A stretch of DNA of 64,000 nucleotides from an uncultured delta proteobacterium (lineage in GTDB: Bacteria; Desulfobacterota; Desulfovibrionia; Desulfovibrionales; Desulfovibrionaceae), in the NCBI GenBank assembly GCA_903835685.1, contig CAILNX010000026.1, positions 62,001-126,000 of the forward strand, written 5' to 3'. Under the pieces are notes generated by a model. It did not search any database and was not told the DNA's origin. It saw only the letters and a program-made list of their open reading frames with translations. Below are positions 8,384 to 17,570 of the stretch, piece after piece (position 1 is the stretch's first letter; each line of letters starts with the position of its first letter). The position numbers were made by a program, and so were the translations under genes.

Positions 8384-8973
8384 GCACGCCCCGGGAGCCC
8401 CGGCCGGGCGTCCTCGTCCTGTCCATCTTGAGCGCCCGCTGGGAGGCGTTCTGGCCCGGCCTGGCCGACGATTTGGCCCAGCGCCTGGGACCCCTGGCCT
8501 CGGACTCCGGGCTCATTCCCTTTGAGGTGACCACCTACTACCAGCCCGAGTTCGGCCATCCCCTCTGGCGGCGGATTCTGTCCTTTGAGCGGCCCCTGCC
8601 CCTGGACGGCCTGGCGGATATCAAGCGCTTCACCAACACCCTGGAGCTGGCCCGCACCGAGAGTGACGGGAACCGCCTGTTCAACCTGGACCCGGGCTGC
8701 CTGACCCTGGAGCGCCTGGTCCTGGCCTCGGGCAAGAATTTCACCCACCGCATCTATCTGGGTGGGGGCATCTGGGCCGACCTGACCCTCATTTATCAGG
8801 GCGGCCACTGGAAAACCCTGCCCTGGACCTTCCGTGACTATGCCTCGCCCGAGGTCCAAATCCATCTGACCCGGCTGCGGGACAGATACCACCAAGGCAT
8901 TCTCGACGAGACCGGCCCTGAGGCAGGGGACCGTGAGGCCCCATCCCCGGACCAGTCTCCGCACAAGGAGTGA
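8380..8973 (+). CDS. DUF4416 family protein
   Basis: This 197-residue protein starts with GTG at 8380, inside the mtaB stop (GTGA overlap), after GGAGGGG. The sequence has features of the DUF4416 family seen in sulfate reducers and relatives: EVTTYYQPEFGHPLWRRI, DIKRFTNTLELA, NLDPGCLTLERLVLAS and HRIYLGGGIWADLTL. Its function is not established. The tight coupling to mtaB and placement 4 bases before yicC suggest a role linked to RNA or translation, but this is guilt by association only. Confidence 0.88.
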   Translation: MSTPREPRPGVLVLSILSARWEAFWPGLADDLAQRLGPLASDSGLIPFEVTTYYQPEFGHPLWRRILSFERPLPLDGLADIKRFTNTLELARTESDGNRLFNLDPGCLTLERLVLASGKNFTHRIYLGGGIWADLTLIYQGGHWKTLPWTFRDYASPEVQIHLTRLRDRYHQGILDETGPEAGDREAPSPDQSPHKE

Positions 8974-8977
8974 TGAC

Positions 8978-9856
8978 ATGAAGAGCATGACCGGCTACGG
9001 GCGTTCCCAGGTGTCCCAGAGCGAGTGGACCCAGACCTGGGAGGTGCGCAGCGTGAACAGCCGCTTCCTGGATTTGAAATGGCGGCTGCCCTATTTCGTG
9101 CGCGGCCTGGAGATGAATTTCGAGAAGGTGGTGCGGCGGTTCGCTTCCCGGGGCCGGGTGGAGGTCTCCCTGAACCTGGACGTGGCCAAGCCCGAACTCA
9201 TGGGGGTCAAGCTCAACCTGGCCCTGGCCGGGGCCATGATCGAGCAGATGCAGGGCCTGGCCGCCAAGCTCGGCATGGACTACGTCCCGGACTTAAACCG
9301 GCTCATGACCATGTCCGGGGTGTGGGCCGAGGGCGGCAGCGAGCCGGACCCGGCCTTAAAGGACAGCCTCATGCAGGGCCTGGCCCAGGCCATGGAGAGC
9401 TGGAACCGCTCCCGGGGCGTGGAGGGCGAGGCCATGGCCCAGGACCTGGGCGGCCGCACCCGGCGCATGCTGGAGCTCACGGGGCTCATCGGCGAGCGCA
9501 TCCCCTTTGTGCTGGAGGAGAAGCGCAAGACCCTGGCCGAGCGTATGAACAAGGTCCTGGAGGCCGCGGGCATGGACCAGGCCCAGGACCGGGTCATGGC
9601 CGAGGCCGCGCTTCTGGCCGACCGCCTGGACGTGAGCGAGGAGCTGACCCGGCTGGCCACCCATCTGCAACGCCTGGAAGAAGCCTTCCTGCGCGACGGC
9701 GAAGTGGGCAAGCGCCTGGATTTCCTGGTCCAGGAGGCCTTCCGGGAGATCAACACCTGCGGCACCAAGGCCCAGGACGTCACGGTCTCCGGCCTGGTGG
9801 TGGAGTTCAAGGGCGAGCTTGAAAAATGCCGCGAGCAGGTGCAGAATATCGAGTAG
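8978..9856 (+). CDS. yicC: YicC/YloC family endoribonuclease
   Basis: This 292-residue protein starts MKSMTGYGR, the hallmark of the YicC family, and ends with the conserved region SELVVEFKGELEK-like (here VVEFKGELEKCREQVQNIE). YicC of E. coli has been described as an endoribonuclease. The start follows AAGGAG. It is the first member of the widespread yicC-remA-gmk run, with remA starting 12 bases after its stop. Confidence 0.95.
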   Translation: MKSMTGYGRSQVSQSEWTQTWEVRSVNSRFLDLKWRLPYFVRGLEMNFEKVVRRFASRGRVEVSLNLDVAKPELMGVKLNLALAGAMIEQMQGLAAKLGMDYVPDLNRLMTMSGVWAEGGSEPDPALKDSLMQGLAQAMESWNRSRGVEGEAMAQDLGGRTRRMLELTGLIGERIPFVLEEKRKTLAERMNKVLEAAGMDQAQDRVMAEAALLADRLDVSEELTRLATHLQRLEEAFLRDGEVGKRLDFLVQEAFREINTCGTKAQDVTVSGLVVEFKGELEKCREQVQNIE

Positions 9857-9868
9857 GGGAGGATGTCC

Positions 9869-10132
9869 ATGCCCAAGCAGAAGCTCCTGAACATCGGGTT
9901 CGGCAATTTCGTGGTGGCTGCCCGGGTGGTGGCCATCGTGAACCCCACCTCCTCGCCCATGCGGCGGCTGCGCGAGGATTCGCGCCAGGAGGGGCGGCTC
10001 ATCGACGCCACCCAAGGCCGCAAGACCCGCTCCATCATTGTCACGGACTCCAACCACGTGGTCCTCTCGGCCATTCAGGCCGAAACCGTGGGCCAGCGCT
10101 TCAGCCAGGAGGAGGCCGAGGATGACCAGTGA
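9869..10132 (+). CDS. remA: RemA-like DUF370 protein
   Basis: This 87-residue protein has the DUF370/RemA signature [19 protein letters not shown] and [28 protein letters not shown]. In Bacillus, RemA is a DNA-binding activator of matrix genes; in other phyla the role is not known. Of two ATGs, 9869 has six bases between it and GGGGAGG, whereas 9863 abuts the site, so 9869 is preferred. It overlaps gmk by 11 bases, implying coupled translation. Confidence 0.93.
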   Translation: MPKQKLLNIGFGNFVVAARVVAIVNPTSSPMRRLREDSRQEGRLIDATQGRKTRSIIVTDSNHVVLSAIQAETVGQRFSQEEAEDDQ

Positions 10133-10751
10133 ACGCCTGGGCCAGGTCCTGGTGCTCTGCGCGCCCTCGGGCACGGGGAAGAGCACCCTGTCGGGCCGCC
10201 TGCTGGCCGTGTTCCCCAACCTGTCCTTCTCCATCTCCTGCACCACCCGCGCCCCTCGGGCCGGGGAAGAGGACGGGGTGCACTACCATTTCAAGACCCA
10301 GGAGGAATTTCTGGGCCTGAAAGACCAGGGGGCCTTTGCCGAATGGGCCGAGGTGCACGGGAATTTCTACGGCACCCCGCGCGCGGCCGTAGAGCAAATG
10401 CTGGCCTCGGGCCGGGACGTGCTTTTTGACATCGACGTGCAGGGCGCGTCCCAGTTGAAATACTCCTTTCCCCAGGGGCTCTATGTCCTGCTCCTGCCGC
10501 CCTCCCGGGACGAGCTCCTGCGGCGGCTGCGCGGCCGGGGTACGGACAGCGAGGAGACCATCGCCAAGCGCATGGGCAACGCCCTCAAGGAAATGGGCCG
10601 GGCGGCCGAGTTCGGGTATTGGATCGTCAATGACGATCTGGAGCGGGCCTATGCGGGTTTAAGGTCCGTGTTCGTGGCCGGGACCTTGCGACCGGCCTGC
10701 CGCCCGAACCTGGTGCAGGGGATCATGGACGGGTTTGGGCCAGGCCTTTAA
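10122..10751 (+). CDS. gmk: Guanylate kinase
   Basis: This 209-residue enzyme phosphorylates GMP to GDP with ATP. It has the P-loop APSGTGKST near residue 14, the GMP-binding region [19 protein letters not shown], and FDIDVQGA. The start at 10122 follows GGAGG and lies inside remA. The C-terminus extends about 10-15 residues past the usual end ([14 protein letters not shown]), which is common in this lineage. The yicC-remA-gmk order is conserved in many bacteria. Confidence 0.96.
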   Translation: MTSERLGQVLVLCAPSGTGKSTLSGRLLAVFPNLSFSISCTTRAPRAGEEDGVHYHFKTQEEFLGLKDQGAFAEWAEVHGNFYGTPRAAVEQMLASGRDVLFDIDVQGASQLKYSFPQGLYVLLLPPSRDELLRRLRGRGTDSEETIAKRMGNALKEMGRAAEFGYWIVNDDLERAYAGLRSVFVAGTLRPACRPNLVQGIMDGFGPGL

Positions 10752-10768
10752 GGCCTTGGTTTCACTGC

Positions 10769-10798
10769 TTGACCGGGACCGGATCAGGCGCATATAGA
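10769..10798 (+). promoter_or_regulatory. Sigma-70 type promoter for the TPR gene
   Basis: TTGACC at 10769-10774 and TATAGA at 10793-10798 with an 18-base spacer lie in the 100-base gap after gmk and about 55 bases before the TPR protein start. This is a good match to a housekeeping promoter. Confidence 0.5.
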
Positions 10799-10853
10799 AA
10801 TGAGACGCCCATGGCCGGACTTTTTCCGGTCGGGGATGCACCAAGAAGGCTCC

Positions 10854-11756
10854 ATGGACCGTGCGGACAAAGACAAACATTCGGGCGAAGGGGCTCGGCC
10901 CAACCTGATCAAGGGGGTGTTCTCCTCCCAGACCGTGGTCAAGGTCGGCACCGGGACCACCACCCGCCGGACCATCCAGAAGACCTACTGGTCCGTGCTG
11001 GAGAAGAGCACCGGCGAGATCGAGGTCCAGCCCCTGAACAAGAACTACGTGCCCTCGGGACCCAAGCGGACGGTGGACCGGGAGGAGTTCCTGGCCCAGT
11101 ACAACCCCGAGCCCGAGTTCTATTTCCAGACCGTGGTCCCGCGCATGCGCGAGTTGGAGAACACCGTGGAGCGCGGGGAGAAGAACCGGTCCGAGGGCAA
11201 GACCTATTCGGCCGAGTTCGAGTTCGGCTCGGCCCTTTCCGTGGACGAGGAGCACGTGCGGGCCAACTTCGGTCTGGGCCTGACCTACCTGGACCGGGGG
11301 GAAAAGAACAAGGCCAACGACATCTTCGAGCGCCTGGTCAAGCTGGATGCGGCCTTTGAGACCGAGCACAAGCACCTGTTCAATGATTTCGGCATCAGCA
11401 TGCGCAAGAACGGGATGCTGGACCAGGCCCTGGACTACTACCAGCGCGCCGTGGAGCTGGCCCAGAACGACGAGCATTTGCACCACAATATCGCCCGGGC
11501 CTATTTCGAGAAGGGCGACATCGAGAACTGCCTGGCCAGCCTGAAACGCAGCCTGGAACTCAACCCGGACCTGGCCGAGAGCCTCATGTTCCTCAAATAT
11601 TTGGAGGTCAAGGGCTACGCCAAGGGCGGCCGCTCGATAAAGGGAAGCCTCGGGGACCTCGGGTCCGTGGACACCTCCCCGCCCGTGGACAGCGGGGACG
11701 AGGGCCTGGCTGACGAAGACATCTTCCAGTCCACGGACATGAAGTTCAACGTCTGA
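10854..11756 (+). CDS. Tetratricopeptide repeat protein
   Basis: This 300-residue soluble protein has an N-terminal region of about 90 residues with no known domain (GVFSSQTVVKVGTGTTTRRTIQ, QPLNKNYVPSGPKRTVDREEF) followed by TPR units between about residues 110 and 245 (e.g. ANFGLGLTYLDRGEKNKAND, LDYYQRAVELAQNDEHLHHN, LASLKRSLELNPD). TPRs mediate protein contacts. The start at 10854 is preferred because AAGAAGG sits seven bases before it. The C-terminus is acidic and probably disordered. It has its own promoter and precedes recJ by 55 bases. The partner is unknown. Confidence 0.87.
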   Translation: MDRADKDKHSGEGARPNLIKGVFSSQTVVKVGTGTTTRRTIQKTYWSVLEKSTGEIEVQPLNKNYVPSGPKRTVDREEFLAQYNPEPEFYFQTVVPRMRELENTVERGEKNRSEGKTYSAEFEFGSALSVDEEHVRANFGLGLTYLDRGEKNKANDIFERLVKLDAAFETEHKHLFNDFGISMRKNGMLDQALDYYQRAVELAQNDEHLHHNIARAYFEKGDIENCLASLKRSLELNPDLAESLMFLKYLEVKGYAKGGRSIKGSLGDLGSVDTSPPVDSGDEGLADEDIFQSTDMKFNV

Positions 11757-11811
11757 CCCCACCCCGGCCGCCCGGAGGCCCCGCGCCCCGGATGCTCCGG
11801 CCAGGACTCCC

Positions 11812-13515
11812 ATGCCCAGCCTCTGGAAGCTCAAAGCCCGTCCGCCCCTGCCCGTAGGTCTCCCGGCCCTGGCCGAGGAGCTGTCCATTTCCCCGCTTTT
11901 GGCCGAACTGCTCTGGGTGCGCGGCCTGCGCACGGCCCAGGAGATGGACCAGTATTTGTCGCCGGGCCTCAAGCGCTTGGCCCATCCCTCGTGCATCCCC
12001 GGCCTGACCGAGGCGGCCGAGATCCTGGCCCAGGGCCTGGCCGAGGGCCGCAAGCTGGCGGTCTGGGGCGATTACGACGTGGACGGGGTCACGGCCTCGG
12101 CCCTGGTGTCCGGGTTCCTGGCCGACCGGGGCTATAAGGTCCGGGTCTATCTGCCCCACCGCCTGACCGAAGGCTACGGACTGAACATTCCCGGGCTGGA
12201 AAAGCTGGCGGCCGAGGGCGTGGAGCTTTTGCTCACCGTGGACTGCGGGATCACCAACGTGGCCGAGGTGGAGCGGGCCAGGGAGCTGGGCATGGCCGTG
12301 GTGGTGTCCGACCACCACCTGCCCGGGCCGGTTCTGCCCCGGGCCCAGGCCTTGTGCAATCCCCGGCTGGCGGACAACGACTGCCGCAACCTGGCCGGGG
12401 TGGGCGTGGCCTTCATGCTCATGGGTCTGGTGAACCGCCTGCTGCCCGGGACCCCGGCGGACATCCGCCGCCACCTGGACCTGGTGGCCCTGGGCACCAT
12501 CGCCGATGTGGTGGATTTGTCCGGGCAGAACCGCATCCTGGTCAAGAACGGGCTCCTGCTCATCAAAGACGCCCCCAGGCCCGGGGTGGCCGCCTTGAAG
12601 GAGGTGGCCGGGTACAAGGTCCAGGCCGAACTGGGGGCCGGGCAGGTGGCCTTTGGCCTGGCCCCGCGCATCAATGCGGCCGGACGCCTGGGCGACGCCG
12701 CGCGCGCCCTGGACCTGCTCCTGGCCCCGGATCGGGAGGCGGCTCAGCCCCTGGCCCGGGAGTTGGACAAGCTGAACACCGAGCGCCGGGCCGAGGAGGA
12801 GCTGATGCAGGCCGCAGCCCTGGCCCAGGCCGACGAGCAGGTGGCCCAGGGACGCCTGGGCCTGGTGCTTTATGATGCGTCCTGGCATGCCGGGGTCATC
12901 GGCATCGTGGCCTCCCGGGTGCTCGAGCGCCACTACCGGCCCACCATTCTTCTGTGCGCCGAGAACGGGCTGGTCAAGGGCTCGGCCCGCAGTGTGGAGG
13001 GCTTCGACATCCACGCCGCGCTCTCGGGTTTGAGCGAACTCTTCCTGCATTTCGGCGGGCATCCCATGGCCGCGGGCATGACCCTGGTCCCGGAGAACCT
13101 CGCGGCCCTGTCCACGGGATTCGAGGCCGCAGCCCAGGCCGCCTTTGCCGGAACCGCGCCCCAACCCGTGCTCTCCTACGACCGGGACCTGTCCTTTTCC
13201 GAGGTGTCCGCCACCCTGCTCAAGGAACTGGAGCTCCTCCAGCCCTTTGGCCAGGGCAACCCCGAGCCCCTGTTCGCCTCCCCGGACCTGGAGGTCCGGG
13301 CCTGCCGGGTCTTTGGCGCAGGCCACGTGGCCCTGGAGCTCAAGGACCGCACGGCCGGGATCACCTTAAAGGCCAAGGCCTGGCGCAAGGCCGAGGTCCT
13401 GGGGGGCCTCACCCCGGGCCGGACCATGCGCATCGCCTACACCCCCAAGATCGACGCCTTTGGTGGCGTCCCGACCATCGAGGCCAAGCTCAAGGACTGG
13501 ATCGTGGACCCGTAA
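11812..13515 (+). CDS. recJ: Single-stranded-DNA-specific exonuclease RecJ
   Basis: This 567-residue enzyme degrades single-stranded DNA 5' to 3' in recombination and mismatch repair. DHH-family motifs are in order: WGDYDVDGVTAS (residue about 83), VDCGIT, VSDHHLPG, LGTIADVVDL, RINAAGRLGD and, in DHHA1, KGSARSVEGFDIHAAL and FGGHPMAAGMTL. A C-terminal OB-like region follows. Length is normal. It stands alone ahead of a tRNA gene. Confidence 0.96.
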   Translation: MPSLWKLKARPPLPVGLPALAEELSISPLLAELLWVRGLRTAQEMDQYLSPGLKRLAHPSCIPGLTEAAEILAQGLAEGRKLAVWGDYDVDGVTASALVSGFLADRGYKVRVYLPHRLTEGYGLNIPGLEKLAAEGVELLLTVDCGITNVAEVERARELGMAVVVSDHHLPGPVLPRAQALCNPRLADNDCRNLAGVGVAFMLMGLVNRLLPGTPADIRRHLDLVALGTIADVVDLSGQNRILVKNGLLLIKDAPRPGVAALKEVAGYKVQAELGAGQVAFGLAPRINAAGRLGDAARALDLLLAPDREAAQPLARELDKLNTERRAEEELMQAAALAQADEQVAQGRLGLVLYDASWHAGVIGIVASRVLERHYRPTILLCAENGLVKGSARSVEGFDIHAALSGLSELFLHFGGHPMAAGMTLVPENLAALSTGFEAAAQAAFAGTAPQPVLSYDRDLSFSEVSATLLKELELLQPFGQGNPEPLFASPDLEVRACRVFGAGHVALELKDRTAGITLKAKAWRKAEVLGGLTPGRTMRIAYTPKIDAFGGVPTIEAKLKDWIVDP

Positions 13516-13649
13516 GGTCCGCTCATTTCGCCCCGCAACCGGAAGGCCACGGCCGCCGCAAGCTCCCTGCGGCCTTGCCAAGGGCCGGGAACTCGTTTAC
13601 TTCCTGGCCGGGCCGACTCCTGCCACTTTCGTGGCCGGAGCGCACCTGC

Positions 13650-13739
13650 GGAGGGGTGTCCGAGCGGCTGAAGGAGGCGGTCTTGAAAACCGCAGACGGG
13701 GAAACCTGTCCGGGGGTTCAAATCCCTCCCCCTCCGCCA
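13650..13739 (+). tRNA. tRNA-Ser (anticodon TGA)
   Basis: A complete class II tRNA. The acceptor arms GGAGGGG and CCCCTCC pair, followed by a G discriminator and an encoded CCA. The D arm begins TGTCCGAGCGG, the anticodon loop CTTGAAA carries TGA (13684-13686), a long variable arm follows, and the T loop is GGTTCAAATCC. Length is 90 bases, normal for serine tRNA with a long variable arm. Confidence 0.98.
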
Positions 13740-13776
13740 AATGAGAATCCAAGACAATCCGAGAATGACCGAAAAT

Positions 13777-13798
13777 CCCCGGAAAACCGGGGTTTTTT
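13777..13798 (+). terminator. Rho-independent terminator after tRNA-Ser
   Basis: CCCCGG, loop AAAA, CCGGGG, then TTTTTT. It lies 38 bases beyond the end of the tRNA and is a textbook intrinsic terminator. The following 220 bases up to the glycerol dehydrogenase gene contain no gene that I can support. Confidence 0.9.
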
Positions 13799-14021
13799 GT
13801 TGGCTCATGGCCCGGCCCCCATTTCCCAGAGTCCGGGCATTGCCCTGGCCATGGTCCAGAAAGCCCCGGAGGTCCGGCGCAGCGATCCTGCCTGGCTGTT
13901 TTCGAGGGGACTGGACCTGACGAACAGACCAATTTTCAACGAGACAGGCGCATTGCTGGGGCACAGCCTGATCTGATAACGTCGGGTCGGACGGGATAAT
14001 CTTTCATTCAAGGAGGCTGCC

Positions 14022-15119
14022 ATGATCAGCATCACCTTGTTCCCGGGGCGCTACATCCAGGGACGGGACGCATTGTCCAGCCTGGGCAGTGAATGCGCCC
14101 GGCTGGGCCGCAAGGCCTTTGTGATCGCCTCGCCGCATTCCCGGAAACACCTCCTTCCCCCCATCCTGCCCGGCCTTGAGGAACAGTGCCAGGTCCAGGT
14201 TGAGTCCTTCGGCCGGGAATGTTCCGACGAGGAGATTCAAAGGCTTTTCAGGCTGTTCGGGCAGGCCGGGAGCGAGTTGGTGGTCGGCCTGGGCGGGGGC
14301 AAGACCCTGGACGCGGCCAAGGCCGTGGCCCATCTGGCCCAGGCCCCTGCGATCATGGCCCCGACCATAGCCTCAACGGACGCGCCCTGCAGCTCCGTCT
14401 GCGTGGTCTACACCCCGGAGGGGGCCTTTGCCCGGGCGGACGTCCTGCCGCGCAACCCGGACGCGGTGGTCGTGGACACCCGGGTCATGGCCGAGGCCCC
14501 GGCCCGCTTCCTGGCCGCCGGCATGGGCGACGCCCTGGCCACTTGGTTCGAGGCCGAGTCCTGCCGGGTGAAAAGAGCCCCAAACATTGCCGGAGCCCTC
14601 GGCTCCATGACCGCCCAGGCCCTGGCCAGGCTCTGCTGGGACACCATACGGGAGTTTGGCCCGGCGGCTCTGGCCTCCTGCGCGGCTCGGGCCGTCACCC
14701 CGGCTCTGGAGCGGGTGGTGGAGGCCAACACCCTGCTGAGCGGCCTGGGATTCGAGAGCGGCGGCCTGGCTGCGGCCCATTCCGTGCACAACGGATTCAC
14801 GGTCCTGCCCCGGACCAGGGAGTACTTTCACGGCGAAAAAGTGGCCTTCGGGGTCCTGGTCTCCCTGTTCCTGACCGACAAGCACCCCGCGCTCATGGAC
14901 CAGGTGTATGGATTCTGCGAGGCCGTGGGCCTGCCCACGACTCTGGCCGAGTTGGGACTGGAAGGGGTGACGGACCAGGACCTGCGCCGGGTGGCCGAGA
15001 AGGCCTGCGCGGCCGGAGAGAGCATGCACAACGAGCCGTTCGAGACCGCCCCGGCAGTGGTGGCGGACATGATCAAGGCCGCCGACGCCTGGGGCCGGAG
15101 CAGGAAACAGGCTGTGTGA
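14022..15119 (+). CDS. gldA: Glycerol dehydrogenase-type iron/zinc alcohol dehydrogenase
   Basis: This 365-residue protein belongs to the metal-dependent alcohol dehydrogenase superfamily, glycerol dehydrogenase branch. It has the NAD-binding GLGGGKTLDAAKAVA, APTIASTDAPCSS, the metal ligands in GMGDALATWFEA (Asp), AAAHSVHNGF and HGEKVAFG (His), all in GldA order. Glycerol dehydrogenases oxidise glycerol to dihydroxyacetone with NAD+; the true substrate here could be another small alcohol. The start follows AAGGAGG. It converges with the Ehr-type operon. Confidence 0.9.
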   Translation: MISITLFPGRYIQGRDALSSLGSECARLGRKAFVIASPHSRKHLLPPILPGLEEQCQVQVESFGRECSDEEIQRLFRLFGQAGSELVVGLGGGKTLDAAKAVAHLAQAPAIMAPTIASTDAPCSSVCVVYTPEGAFARADVLPRNPDAVVVDTRVMAEAPARFLAAGMGDALATWFEAESCRVKRAPNIAGALGSMTAQALARLCWDTIREFGPAALASCAARAVTPALERVVEANTLLSGLGFESGGLAAAHSVHNGFTVLPRTREYFHGEKVAFGVLVSLFLTDKHPALMDQVYGFCEAVGLPTTLAELGLEGVTDQDLRRVAEKACAAGESMHNEPFETAPAVVADMIKAADAWGRSRKQAV

Positions 15120-15176
15120 GCCGGAGTTCCCACAGACTGATGCCCGCCAGGGGAAAGAGGCCGTCCCGCCGGGCTT

Positions 15177-15224
15177 CCTCGGGTCGACCGAGGCCTAAGA
15201 ACGACCTCGGGGGACCTGTTTTTT
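15177..15224 (+). terminator. Possible terminator between convergent operons
   Basis: CCTCGG (15177-15182), CCGAGG (15188-15193) and a second CCTCGG (15205-15210) allow two alternative hairpins, with a run of six T at 15219-15224. It lies after gldA and before the end of the Ehr-type operon on the other strand. The U-run is nine bases from the nearest stem, so the call is tentative. Confidence 0.4.
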
Positions 15225-15256
15225 GGGTATGGCGTATGCGGGGTCGTACTCGCCCT

Positions 15257-16024
15257 TCAATCCGTGATCCGGCCGGTCAGGCGGAGCAGTCCGTCCAGGA
15301 TGGTCAGGGGATGAGGCGGGCAGCCGGGGATGAACAGGTCCACGGGCAGGAGCGCGGTTGCTCCGTTGTTGGCCTGGCTGTGGTCCAGGTAGGGGCCGCC
15401 GGAAATGGCGCAGGCCCCGAGCGCGATGACGATCTTGGGTTCGGGCGTTGCGGCGTAGGTTTTCTCCAGGGCCAGCTCCATGTTCCGGGTGACCGGGCCG
15501 GTGATCAGCAGCCCGTCGGCGTGGCGGGGCGAGGCCACGAACTGGATGCCGAACCGTCCCAAATCCCAGCCCACGGTGTTCAGCACGTTCACGTCCGCCT
15601 CGCAGGCGTTGCAGCCCCCGGCGCTGACCTGCCGGAGCTTCAAGGACCGGCCAAAGAGGCTCAAGAGCTTGGGCTCCAGCGCGGCCGCCAGGGGGACCCC
15701 GGTCTGGCCCTGCTCCAGGCACAGGTCCTGGCGGTTTCGCACGGCCAGGCGGTGGTCCTGGGTGAAGGTGATGACCTGGGCCGGGCAGGCCGAGGCGCAG
15801 TCCGCGCAGAACAGGCATTTCCCCAGATCGATGCGCACCCTGTCCGTCACGCTCACGGCCCCGGTGGGGCAGGCCCCGGCGCAGGCGCGGCAGCCCTCCG
15901 GGCATCCGGTCGCGGCGATGCTCGGGCGTCCCCGGAACCGATCAGACGTCTCAGGCGCAGGCCCCCCGGGGTATTTCATGGTGCGGTGCCCCTGCTTGAG
16001 CCGGGCGGCGATCATTTTGAACAT
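15257..16024 (-). CDS. Ehr/Hyf-type complex small subunit fused to a ferredoxin domain
   Basis: This 255-residue protein joins an N-terminal dicluster ferredoxin (CPEGCRACAGACP and CLFCADCASACP, residues about 40-85) to a NuoB/HyfI-like small subunit. The latter has GGCNACEADV, GPVTRNMELAL, LGACAISGG and PGCPPHP, which place the cysteines expected to bind the proximal iron-sulfur cluster. In Hyf and Hyc these two parts are separate genes, so this is a fusion. The start at 16024 follows GGGAGGAGA. It is the last gene of the operon and would connect ferredoxin-type donors to the catalytic subunit on the cytoplasmic side of the membrane arm. Confidence 0.85.
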   Translation of the reverse strand: MFKMIAARLKQGHRTMKYPGGPAPETSDRFRGRPSIAATGCPEGCRACAGACPTGAVSVTDRVRIDLGKCLFCADCASACPAQVITFTQDHRLAVRNRQDLCLEQGQTGVPLAAALEPKLLSLFGRSLKLRQVSAGGCNACEADVNVLNTVGWDLGRFGIQFVASPRHADGLLITGPVTRNMELALEKTYAATPEPKIVIALGACAISGGPYLDHSQANNGATALLPVDLFIPGCPPHPLTILDGLLRLTGRITD

Positions 16025-16040
16025 GGAACGGTCTCCTCCC

Positions 16041-17570
16041 TCACAGGTCATGCCCGCAATAGGAGAGGTTGAAGCTCTTGTTGCAGAGCGGGAAATCGGA
16101 AATCTGCTGGTCGCGCAGCGCGTAAGCCAGGGCGCTCCAGTTGTGGAAGGAGGGGTCCACGATCTTGTACCGGGCGAACCGGCCCGTTTCGTCGGTGATG
16201 GCCACGTGGCAGACCTCTCCCCGCCACCCCTCGTTCAAGGCCACGACCAGGCCGTTCGGGGTCAGGGGGCCGACTGGAACCTGGCAGGCTCCGGCCGGGA
16301 TGGCGCGCAGGTTCTCGCGAATGAAGCGCATGGACTGGAGGATCTCCAGCCAGCGGATGTAGGCCCGGGCAAAGACGTCGCCGGTGTCGTAGACCGAGAC
16401 CGGGATGTGGGCGAAGCGGAAGACCCCGCAGGGCTGGTCCTGCCGGACATCCCGGGACAGCCCCGAGGCCCGGGCGGCCGGGCCGACGATGCCCAAGTCC
16501 AGGGCCACCTGCCGGGGAAGGGGGCCGATGCCCTCGAAGCGGGACATGACCGAGGGGGTCTCCCACAGGAGGTCCACGGCCACGGCCGCGTCCTTCTCGG
16601 CCGCATCGAGCTGTCGCAGGAGCGCGGTCACGCGGGCCTGGTCAACGTCAAAGCCCACGCCGCCGGGCCGGATCATGCCCCGGCCGAACCGGCTGCCGCA
16701 CAGCAGCGCGGTCATGTTCAGGATGTCCCCGCGAATGCGTCCGCAAAAGCTGGCCGTGGGAAGAAAACCCACGTCGTTGGCCAGGGCCCCGAGGTCCCCC
16801 ACATGGTTGGCCAGCCGCTCCAGCTCCAGGGATACCCCGCGCAGGGTCTGGGCCCGGGCCGTTTTCTGGCAATGGCTCAAGGACTCGATGACCTGGCAAT
16901 AACTGGTGGCGTGGGCCACGGTGCTGTCCCCGGCCAGGGTCTCCGCGTAGTGGATGGACCGGGGGTGCGGGCCGCCGCGCATGGCCTGCTCCACACCCCG
17001 GTGCTGGTAGCCCAGGGCGATTTCCAGGTGAAAGACCTGCTCGCCGTGGCACTGAAAGCGGAAGTGCCCCGGCTCGATGATTCCGGCGTGCACCGGGCCG
17101 ACGGCCACCTCGTGCACGTCGCCGCCCAGGCGGTAGAAATCCGAGACCCCGGGCAGGATGGGCTGGTCCGGGGAACGGTCCCAGGCGTCCCGGCCGGTCC
17201 AGGACCGGTGGGAACGCACCGGCTTGAGCCAGGGGTGGCCGCCGGGGACGAGCCCGAACTGCTCGGCGATCTCCCGCTCGAAGAGGTGCACCTGCGGGCA
17301 GCGCGGGGTGAGCGAGGGGAAGCGGTCTCCCTCGATCTGGGTCCGCGCGGCGTTTAAGTAGTTCTCCTGGTCCTGGGCCAGGATGACATAGAGGGTGGTC
17401 ACCTCCGGCTGCCCGGTGGGCACGCCGAAAAGCGCCACCACGCGCTTCCCCTGGTCCACGGCGTCCAGGATGGCCCATTCAAAGGCGTCCAGGGTGAAGG
17501 TCGGGACCCGGTCCAGATCGATGGACCAGCCGTTGGTGAAAGTCACCATTTTTTCCCGGTCGCGGTTCAT
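16041..17570 (-). CDS. NuoCD/HyfG-like large subunit lacking NiFe ligands (Ehr type)
   Basis: This 509-residue protein has an N-terminal 30-kDa-subunit-like domain (HLFEREIAEQFGLVPGGHPW) and a 49-kDa/large-subunit domain (GEQVFHLEIALGYQHRGVEQ). Where NiFe hydrogenases have the RxCGxC motif it reads ETLAGDSTVAHATSYC, as in complex I NuoD, and the C-terminal DPCxxC site reads NKSFNLSYCGHDL. The four nickel-binding cysteines are therefore absent and H2 chemistry is not expected. This matches the energy-converting-hydrogenase-related (Ehr) group. The start overlaps the preceding antiporter gene's stop (ATGA) and follows GGAGGGG. Confidence 0.85.
   Translation of the reverse strand: MNRDREKMVTFTNGWSIDLDRVPTFTLDAFEWAILDAVDQGKRVVALFGVPTGQPEVTTLYVILAQDQENYLNAARTQIEGDRFPSLTPRCPQVHLFEREIAEQFGLVPGGHPWLKPVRSHRSWTGRDAWDRSPDQPILPGVSDFYRLGGDVHEVAVGPVHAGIIEPGHFRFQCHGEQVFHLEIALGYQHRGVEQAMRGGPHPRSIHYAETLAGDSTVAHATSYCQVIESLSHCQKTARAQTLRGVSLELERLANHVGDLGALANDVGFLPTASFCGRIRGDILNMTALLCGSRFGRGMIRPGGVGFDVDQARVTALLRQLDAAEKDAAVAVDLLWETPSVMSRFEGIGPLPRQVALDLGIVGPAARASGLSRDVRQDQPCGVFRFAHIPVSVYDTGDVFARAYIRWLEILQSMRFIRENLRAIPAGACQVPVGPLTPNGLVVALNEGWRGEVCHVAITDETGRFARYKIVDPSFHNWSALAYALRDQQISDFPLCNKSFNLSYCGHDL

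Noticed and set aside
13800-14021. Open frames between the tRNA terminator and gldA
   Set aside because: They lack starts with ribosome binding sites and resemble no protein.
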